This document shows, piece after piece, positions 59,047 to 64,000 of a DNA stretch of 64,000 nucleotides. Below the pieces are notes generated by a model. That model made no database searches. It had not been told where the DNA came from and saw only the letters and a program-made list of their open reading frames with translations. A program made the position numbers and the translations under genes. Source of the DNA: Dehalococcoidia bacterium (GTDB lineage Bacteria; Chloroflexota; Dehalococcoidia; Lucifugimonadales; SHYT01). The number at the start of each line of letters is the position of its first letter. Positions within the stretch are counted from its first letter, which is position 1. The stretch spans positions 62,001-126,000 of the forward strand of contig SHXZ01000005.1 of NCBI GenBank assembly GCA_009693045.1, in the 5' to 3' direction.

Positions 59047-60684
59047 ATGACTCAAATGACCGGGGGACAGGCGATTGTTGAGTCGCTGATGGCCCAGGGC
59101 GTGGACACGGTTTTCGGACTCATTTCTATACACATGCTGGGCGTTTACGACGCGCTGTATGGCGCGCGAGACCGGGTCCGGTTCGTTGGCGGGCGGCACG
59201 AGCAGGCGGTGACGTTCATGGCGGATGGGTATGCCAGGGCGACGGGGAAACCGGGCGTGTGCTTCACATCAACCGGCCCCGGCGCGGCGAACACCCTGGG
59301 GGCGATGGGTGAGGCGTGGGCGGGGTCCATCCCGGTGCTCCAGGTGACGAGCAACGTGGACGCGGCGCTGATTGATGGCGGGCGAGGCGCTCTGCACGAG
59401 CCGTACCATCAGCGGGAGATGTTCGGTTCGGTGACTGACTGGACCGCGCTTTGCCGGACGGTGGAGGAGGCGCCCAGGGCCGTGTTTGAGGCGTTTGAGC
59501 GCTTCAAGACGAGGCGGCCGCGGCCCATAGCGATTGAGATGGCGACGGACGCCATCCACAAGACTGGCGAGGCGGAGATCTTGCCTGCCAGGGACTTTCC
59601 GCGTCAGGTGGGGGACCAGGCTCTGGTGGAGCGTGCGGCCCAGGCGCTCGCGGAGGCGCGGCGGCCGCTGCTGTGGGCCGGCGGCGGCGTGTTGACGGCG
59701 GGCGCGTGGGAGGAACTGCGACAGCTTGCGGAGCTGCTTGACGCTCCGGTGGTCACGACACAGGGAGGGAAGGGGGCCATTCCGAGCAGCCACGCCCTGG
59801 CGCTGGGATGCATCCGAGGGGGACGCGCGTACGGTGAGAACCCCCTGCACGAGTTTGTGGCGTCGTGCGACGTGGTTCTGGTCGTGGGGAGCCGGCTGGC
59901 GCACGGCCTGACGTCCGGTGTGGGCATGCGCCTTCCCGGAACGATCATTCACGTTGACCTGGCGGACGAGGTGTTCAATAAGAACTATCCCGCGTCCGTT
60001 GCAATCCAGGGGGACGTGAAGGTGGTGATGGGGCGGCTCGGCGCGATGCTCAAAGGCAAGGATCTTGCCAAGTCGGAGTCGTTCCGGCGGGAGATCGCCA
60101 AGGTCAAGGCGGGGGCCGCGCAGGCGCTCCACCGGGCGGGCCCGAACCAGCAGCGCACCATGGACGCCCTGCGCGAGGTGATACCGTCGGACGGGATTGT
60201 GGTGGCGGACGCGACGGTGCCGGCGTACTGGGCCGCGCAGGGGTGGGCGGTTGAGGCGCCACGGACGTACATCAGCCCCCACGGCTGGGCGGGCATTGGA
60301 TTCGGCTGACCCGCGTCGCTGGGCGCCAAGGTGGGGATGCCGCAGCGGAAAGTCGTCCTGATGAGCGGCGACGGCGGGTTTCAGCTCAACCTGCAGGAGA
60401 TGGCGACGGCGGTGCAGGAGCGCATCCCCGTGGTGGCGGTGATCTGGAACGACAACGCCTGGGGGGTGCTGAAGGGGATGCAGCGCGACCGGTATGAGCG
60501 GCGGTACTTCGGCACGGACCTGTGGAACCCGGACTTCGTGAAGCTGGCGCAGGTGTACGGCGTGGCGGCGTCGCGGGTGAACTCGCTGGTGGAGTTGACG
60601 AGGACGCTGGCGGGCGCGCTTGGGCGGGAGGAGTTCCACCTGATTGAGGTGGCCATGCCGGAGGGGTTTGCTAACTTTCGGTGA
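59047..60684 (+). pseudogene. Acetolactate synthase-like TPP enzyme interrupted by in-frame TGA
   Basis: One frame of 545 codons encodes a full TPP-dependent enzyme. The PYR domain has GGRHEQAVTFMADGYARATG with the catalytic Glu. A central domain follows, then the PP domain with MSGDGGFQLNLQEMATA and WNDNAWG. At 60307-60309 a TGA falls in HGWAGIGFG-stop-PASLGAKVG, a place where related enzymes have a small hydrophobic residue (GxGFGLPAALGAK). The stop removes the whole TPP-binding domain, so the gene is probably non-functional unless the base is an error. A good promoter and GAGGTGGA ribosome binding site remain. Exact substrate class (acetolactate, benzoylformate or oxalyl-CoA-type) is unclear. 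Confidence 0.75.
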
Positions 60685-60782
60685 AGGTGGTTGCCGGGTT
60701 GCAGCGTGCGAAGCGCTGAGCGGGAACGAATGGGCGTGACGCGGAAACTCCACCTAAGAAGCAACGCAAGGGGGTCTTGCTC

Positions 60783-61466
60783 ATGAAGGGCAGGAAGGTT
60801 GTCGTTACCGGCGGCAGCCGTGGCATCGGCTTGGAAGTCGCGCGGCTTCTGCTGGCTAACGGCGCGAACGTGCTCGCGGTCTCTCGAAGCAGCGCGCACT
60901 TGGACGGGGCCAGGCATACCTTGTCGTCGCTGGAGACCTTGCAGGCGGATGTCACGGTTCCCCAGGACGTTGAACGTCTTGCCCTCTGGGTGGAAACTCA
61001 CTGGGGACGCCTGGACGTCCTGGTGAACAACGCGGGTGTGTTCCTGGATGACGACACGGACCTGGTCGCGCAGCCGGACGAGGCTTTTGAGGAGACGATG
61101 CGGGTCAATCTCTTCGGGCCGTATCTGTGCACGAAACGCCTGGCGCCACACTTGCTGAAGTCGGACGATCCGCGCGTGGTCAACATCGGGTCATCAATGG
61201 GCGTGCTGTCACCGGGCCTGTCGGGAGCGTACAGCGTGTCCAAGGCGGGGCTCAATGCGCTTACCATTGCGTTTGCCAACGCGTTGCGCGGGCAGGTCGC
61301 TGTGAACTGCCTCTCGCCCGGCTGGGTCCGGACGGACATGGCGCCCAATGCCCCGGGGGACCCCAAACGGTCGGCGGAAGACCTGCTGTGGCTCCTCGGT
61401 CAGCCTCGCAGTGTGTCGGGCAGCTTCTTCGGCGACAGGAAGCAGATCCCCTGGGCGCAGCGGTGA
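60783..61466 (+). CDS. Short-chain dehydrogenase/reductase
   Basis: A 227-residue classical SDR with intact motifs: VTGGSRGIGLEVA, NNAGVF, Ser in NIGSS and YSVSK as the active site. ATG 60783 is used. The gene overlaps nothing and ends 24 bp before the convergent NIPSNAP gene. It is shorter at the C-terminus than usual (about 245-260), ending SVSGSFFGDRKQI, so the last strand differs. Substrate unknown. Confidence 0.85.
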   Translation: MKGRKVVVTGGSRGIGLEVARLLLANGANVLAVSRSSAHLDGARHTLSSLETLQADVTVPQDVERLALWVETHWGRLDVLVNNAGVFLDDDTDLVAQPDEAFEETMRVNLFGPYLCTKRLAPHLLKSDDPRVVNIGSSMGVLSPGLSGAYSVSKAGLNALTIAFANALRGQVAVNCLSPGWVRTDMAPNAPGDPKRSAEDLLWLLGQPRSVSGSFFGDRKQIPWAQR

Positions 61467-61490
61467 GCTGCCTCAACGGCGATGGTGCGG

Positions 61491-61802
61491 CTATCCCGTC
61501 CTTGCCGGCACCTGGGCGGAGCTCATGATCGTGACCTCGGCCTTGGCGATGAACGCGCCAGCCTCAGGGGCGATCGCCTTCCACCCGGCTGAGCTGTAGA
61601 AGCGCTCGTCTTTCGCCTTGGCGTCGTCGGCGCTATCGTAGGCGCGGATCCAGACGAACTCGGTCTTGGCTTCGTTGATCCACGGCCCCAAGATGGTGTG
61701 GCCGGCCTGCTTGGCGACGGGCGTGAGCTTGTCGTTGAACCATCGGACCCAGTCGTCCATCTTGCCGCGATTGACGGTGTACACCCTGAGCTGCGCGTAC
61801 AT
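61491..61802 (-). CDS. NIPSNAP family protein
   Basis: A 103-residue dimeric α+β-barrel protein. MYAQLRVYTVNRGKMDDWVR and FVWIRAYDSADDAKAKDERF are the family pattern. Bacterial NIPSNAP proteins have no agreed biochemical role; some are thought to bind or modify small molecules. GGGAGGGA is upstream of ATG 61802. It is co-directional with the GNAT gene 53 bp upstream and probably in one operon with it. Confidence 0.82.
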   Translation of the reverse strand: MYAQLRVYTVNRGKMDDWVRWFNDKLTPVAKQAGHTILGPWINEAKTEFVWIRAYDSADDAKAKDERFYSSAGWKAIAPEAGAFIAKAEVTIMSSAQVPARTG

Positions 61803-61855
61803 GTTCCCTCCCTTGTGTCGCTAGGGTTGCAGCCCTGATGGGGCCGCTCCACAGG

Positions 61856-62437
61856 CTACTTTGGCACGCGGCCGGATGCCTTGCGGCGAGTGTACTCCTC
61901 GGCGAGCATCCCCATGACCACCGAATCGTACCAGTGGCCGTCCTTGAAGCGGGTGCCTCGGAGCCTGCCTTCCAGCGCGAAGCCAAGCTGCTCGCACATG
62001 ATCAGCGCAGGCTTGTTGTACTCGGGCACGTCAGCCCAGGCGCGGTGCATATTAAGCTCGCCGAAGATGATGTCCAGCGCGTGGGCGAGCGCGGTGCCGC
62101 CGAAGCCGCGGTGCCACAGGTCCTTGCGCCCGATCAGGACGAACACCTGGGCGTTGCGGAGAGGCTCCTCAAGCTCAATCTGCACCTCGCCAACGTGGCC
62201 TTCATCGGAGGTGTAGACGGACAGCACGCGGCGATTGGGGGAGAGGAAGGCTTCGGCCCAGTCCTCCGGCGGAGCGTCCGCCATCTTGTGCGGCTGGTAG
62301 CCGATGTGGATGGGGGCGCCAGCCTCGTCGCGCCCGTACCAGGACGTGGCTACGTCGGGGTCGTCCAGCCACTGGGCGACGCGCTCCACGTCTTCGCGTG
62401 AGACCGGCTGCAATCGGACCTGTGTTCTGGTGGTCAT
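61856..62437 (-). CDS. GNAT family N-acetyltransferase (RimJ/RimL-like)
   Basis: A 193-residue acetyl-CoA-dependent acetyltransferase. VSREDVERVAQWLDDPDVA starts the domain. The acetyl-CoA loop reads IGRKDLWHRGFGGTALAHAL, and CEQLGFALEGRLRGTRFKDG near the C-terminus is the RimJ/RimL-type ending. ATG 62437, with GAGGCGGAC upstream, is preferred over the ATG at 62485. Acceptor unknown; homologues acetylate protein N-termini or antibiotics. Confidence 0.85.
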   Translation of the reverse strand: MTTRTQVRLQPVSREDVERVAQWLDDPDVATSWYGRDEAGAPIHIGYQPHKMADAPPEDWAEAFLSPNRRVLSVYTSDEGHVGEVQIELEEPLRNAQVFVLIGRKDLWHRGFGGTALAHALDIIFGELNMHRAWADVPEYNKPALIMCEQLGFALEGRLRGTRFKDGHWYDSVVMGMLAEEYTRRKASGRVPK

Positions 62438-62673
62438 GTCCGCCTCTTCTAACCTACGTGAAGCCTGCCGAGTGGAGTCCATCAAGGAGTCGCCGGTGGG
62501 GACGTCGCAAGCCTACGAGGTGAAGGCCAGGTTTCCCGAACAAAGACATGCTTGTGGAAGTGACGGCGCGCCGGCGCTGAGAGCCGCATGCCCAGCGACC
62601 TGAGCTGAGAAGGACACCTCTCTCCCCTGGGGGCGGCGCTTCAAGCAAGTCGGTGACGTGGGCCACAGTATCC

Positions 62674-62756
62674 TGCCGAGGGTGGGATTTGAACCCACAC
62701 GCCCTTGCGGGCTGAGGATTTTAAGTCCTCCGCGTCTGCCATTTCGCCACCCCGGC
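62674..62756 (-). tRNA. tRNA-Leu (anticodon TAA)
   Basis: 83-nt class II tRNA. Acceptor GCCGGGG pairs with CCTCGGC, with D-loop GCGAAATGGCAGACG, anticodon loop with TAA, a variable arm and GGGTTCAAATCCC as T arm. No CCA is encoded. Confidence 0.95.
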
Positions 62757-62829
62757 CAGCAGGCAAGGCCATTGTAGGCAGGGTGTGGAGGTGGAGGCAA
62801 GCCGGACATGGGGAAGGAACGGTGAGAAT

Positions 62830-62873
62830 TGGAGGCGACGGCCGGATTCGAACCGGCGATAGGGGTTTTGCAG
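62830..62873 (-). repeat. Duplicated 3' half of tRNA-Cys (attachment-site scar)
   Basis: 44 bp identical to 63269-63312, covering the tRNA-Cys 3' half from the anticodon loop to the encoded CCA. Duplication of a tRNA 3' end is the mark of integrase-mediated insertion. Confidence 0.75.
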
Positions 62874-63268
62874 TCCCTTCACGCCCGTGTTGACCCGTTC
62901 CAGGCTATAGCGTCCTGTGCCCCGCAGTCAGGTAACGAAGCCCTGGAGCATCATACCACGTGCTAGGGCGTCTTGGCTCGTACCAAGCAATCCGTGACCA
63001 TTCTGTGACCAAAGTATCGCTACGCCTATCAACGTGCGCTGCCCAAACCGTCCTCCGATTGGGCGAGCATCTCCACTTGGCCTATCCTTGTCATGTACGG
63101 TGCCTCTCCGGTGGCTTCGTAGCAAGCCCTGCGAGGCCCGCATGGAACAGGGGATACGCGGGCTGCTTCCGAGCGCCGCGTGACCATTCTGTGACCATTC
63201 AGCGAAACAACGGCCCTGGGCGGTATCAAACCCAGGGCCGTTGTTGTGGTATCGGTGCGGTAAAGAGA
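62874..63268. other. 395-bp segment between the two tRNA-Cys 3' copies
   Basis: No intact gene seen. It carries a 19-bp direct repeat CGTGACCATTCTGTGACCA at 62993-63011 and 63179-63197. A terminator hairpin is at 63206-63245. It may be the remnant of an excised or degraded integrated element. Confidence 0.5.
63206..63245 (-). terminator. Terminator of the tRNA array
   Basis: 15-bp perfect stem AACAACGGCCCTGGG / CCCAGGGCCGTTGTT with a 10-nt loop, 24 bp downstream of tRNA-Cys on the minus strand. The stem ends in TTGTTT on that strand. Confidence 0.7.
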
Positions 63269-63271
63269 TGG

Positions 63272-63344
63272 AGGCGACGGCCGGATTCGAACCGGCGATA
63301 GGGGTTTTGCAGACCCCCGCCTTAGACCACTTGGCTACGTCGCC
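63272..63344 (-). tRNA. tRNA-Cys (anticodon GCA)
   Basis: Acceptor GGCGACG/CGTCGCC, anticodon loop CTGCAAA, T arm CCGGTTCGAATCCGG. Discriminator T and CCA follow, encoded at 63269-63271. Confidence 0.95.
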
Positions 63345-63360
63345 TCGGCAACAGGTATGG

Positions 63361-63444
63361 TGCCCAGGGCGGGATTTGAACCCGCACAGGAGTTACCCCA
63401 CCACCCCCTCGAGATGGCGTGTCTACCAATTCCACCACCTGGGC
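63361..63444 (-). tRNA. tRNA-Leu (anticodon GAG)
   Basis: 84-nt class II tRNA. Acceptor GCCCAGG/CCTGGGC, Leu-type D arm GGTGGAATTGGTAGACACG, anticodon stem CCATC/GGTGG with loop TCGAGGG. Position 33 is C instead of the near-universal U. Confidence 0.88.
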
Positions 63445-63492
63445 GTCGGAGCGGGAGGCAAGCCCCGCAATAGTGCCGCCGAACGTCATTGG

Positions 63493-63566
63493 CAGGAGCG
63501 GAGGGACTTGAACCCCCGACTTCCGGTTTTGGAGACCGGCGCTCTTCCGTGCTGAGCTACGCTCCT
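63493..63566 (-). tRNA. tRNA-Trp (anticodon CCA)
   Basis: Acceptor AGGAGCG/CGCTCCT, anticodon loop CTCCAAA, T arm GGGGGTTCAAGTCCC; discriminator G. Confidence 0.95.
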
Positions 63567-63579
63567 GCGTTGTTGGCCG

Positions 63580-63652
63580 CGCCCCTGGAGGGAATCGAAC
63601 CCCCGACGCCTGCCTTAGGACGGCAGCGCTCTATCCTCTGAGCTACAGGGGC
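63580..63652 (-). tRNA. tRNA-Arg (anticodon CCT)
   Basis: Acceptor GCCCCTG/CAGGGGC, anticodon stem CTGCC/GGCAG with loop GTCCTAA, T arm GGGGGTTCGATTCCC; discriminator G. Confidence 0.93.
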
Positions 63653-63659
63653 AAAATGG

Positions 63660-63732
63660 TGGAGATGAGGGGATTCGAACCCCTGACCTCTGCGATGCGA
63701 ACGCAGCGCTCTACCAGCTGAGCTACATCCCC
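63660..63732 (-). tRNA. tRNA-Ala (anticodon CGC)
   Basis: Acceptor GGGGATG/CATCTCC, anticodon stem CTGCG/CGCAG with loop TTCGCAT, T arm AGGGGTTCGAATCCCC; discriminator A. Confidence 0.95.
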
Positions 63733-63742
63733 GCTAACGGCC

Positions 63743-63772
63743 ATTATGGCACGGGCGATTCTGGCGCGTCAA
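63743..63772 (-). promoter_or_regulatory. Promoter of the tRNA array
   Basis: On the minus strand TTGACG (63772-63767), an 18-nt spacer and CATAAT (63748-63743), 11 nt before tRNA-Ala. Confidence 0.65.
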
Positions 63773-63950
63773 CGCCAGTGAGGCCATTCAACCATGATGC
63801 AGAAGCAAGGTGATTGCCTTGGGTGAAAGGCGGCCCAGTAAGGAGGGTAAGGAAACGCGCTCAATATGCGGATGTAGTATGGTTGCCTGTGGGTGAAAAG
63901 CGGCTGTGCTGAGTAGTTCACACGCGGCAGCCAGACCGGCGGAGAAGCGG

Positions 63951-64000
63951 ATGGCGAGTGACAAGGCGTTGGTGAAGCGGTGCGCACGTGAGGCAGGGTT
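63951..64000 (+). CDS. Start of a gene cut by the window edge
   Basis: ATG 63951 is preceded by GGCGGAGAAG. The 16 visible codons begin MASDKALVKRCAREAG. The pattern loosely resembles the N-terminus of epoxyqueuosine reductase (QueG), but too little is visible for a call. Confidence 0.35.
   Translation, partial: MASDKALVKRCAREAG

Noticed and set aside
14188-60309. Recoding of TGA (as Trp or selenocysteine) to explain in-frame stops
   Set aside because: TGA ends many intact genes here (birA, the first SDR, the crotonase, korA). One break is TAG, and frameshifts occur in the same cluster. Mutation or sequence error is simpler.
59269-60753. 494-codon minus-strand frame
   Set aside because: Antisense to the TPP-enzyme frame; its codons have no family match and the plus strand is clearly the coding one.
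1-64000. CRISPR array
   Set aside because: No evenly spaced direct repeats with unique spacers were found. The repeats present are dispersed palindromes.

Overview
This 64 kb window comes from a high-GC bacterium. The gene content best fits a Chloroflexota (Dehalococcoidia/SAR202-like) genome. That assignment is an inference from four features: an 11-subunit complex I without NuoEFG, a fused 2-oxoacid:ferredoxin oxidoreductase, a SdhA/B plus CCG-domain (SdhE-type) succinate dehydrogenase, and dense interspersed short palindromes. No 16S rRNA or other taxonomic marker was available, so taxonomy is not proven.

Layout. Bases 1-9000 hold a truncated carbamoyltransferase, a methyltransferase, an HSL-type esterase, a crotonase-fold protein, a zinc-ribbon coiled-coil protein, an HNH endonuclease, DNA-repair and thioredoxin-like genes, and fragments of an integrase and a cupredoxin. 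The RNase P RNA gene is at 8696-9072. Bases 9-21 kb are an accessory stretch: biotin ligase, three short-chain dehydrogenases (two lacking the catalytic YxxxK residues), TypA, PIG-L deacetylase, and an unusual run of broken genes (Uma2, VOC, DUF2269, GrpB and an unknown ORF). Bases 21-35 kb are mostly envelope and stress functions: PPOX flavoprotein, thioredoxin-like lipoprotein, an RND permease without its proton-relay residues, a double universal stress protein, a Na+/H+ antiporter-like protein, H+-pyrophosphatase and a membrane-anchored zinc metallopeptidase.

Bases 35.8-57.2 kb are the bioenergetic core. The operon nuoABCDHIJK-(DUF2007)-LMN is followed by NAD kinase, a Nudix hydrolase, succinate dehydrogenase (sdhA, sdhB, CCG subunit), an Lgt-family membrane protein carrying a large sensor-like insertion, and korAB on the opposite strand. 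Because no NADH-binding module is encoded here, complex I may take electrons from ferredoxin reduced by KorAB. Together with SdhAB and the H+-PPase this would give a quinone-linked, proton-pumping chain. The electron-donor step is an inference.

Bases 57-64 kb carry a BtuF-like binding protein, a TPP enzyme broken by a stop codon, an SDR, NIPSNAP and GNAT proteins, and a minus-strand tRNA array (Ala-CGC, Arg-CCT, Trp-CCA, Leu-GAG, Cys-GCA) with its own promoter and terminator. Beyond the array lie a duplicated 3' half of tRNA-Cys (a likely att scar) and tRNA-Leu-TAA.

Intergenic DNA is full of three kinds of short repeat: GTAGGGGC...GCCCCTAC palindromes with variable but always self-complementary centres, CCCCTAACC/TTCCCC...GGGGAA palindromes, and TTCGCTTCGCTCAGGGCAGGCTC-type repeats. 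The most unusual single genes are the Lgt with an inserted sensor-like domain (52784-54223) and the RND protein in which the TM4 Asp pair is Pro-Pro (23981-27106).
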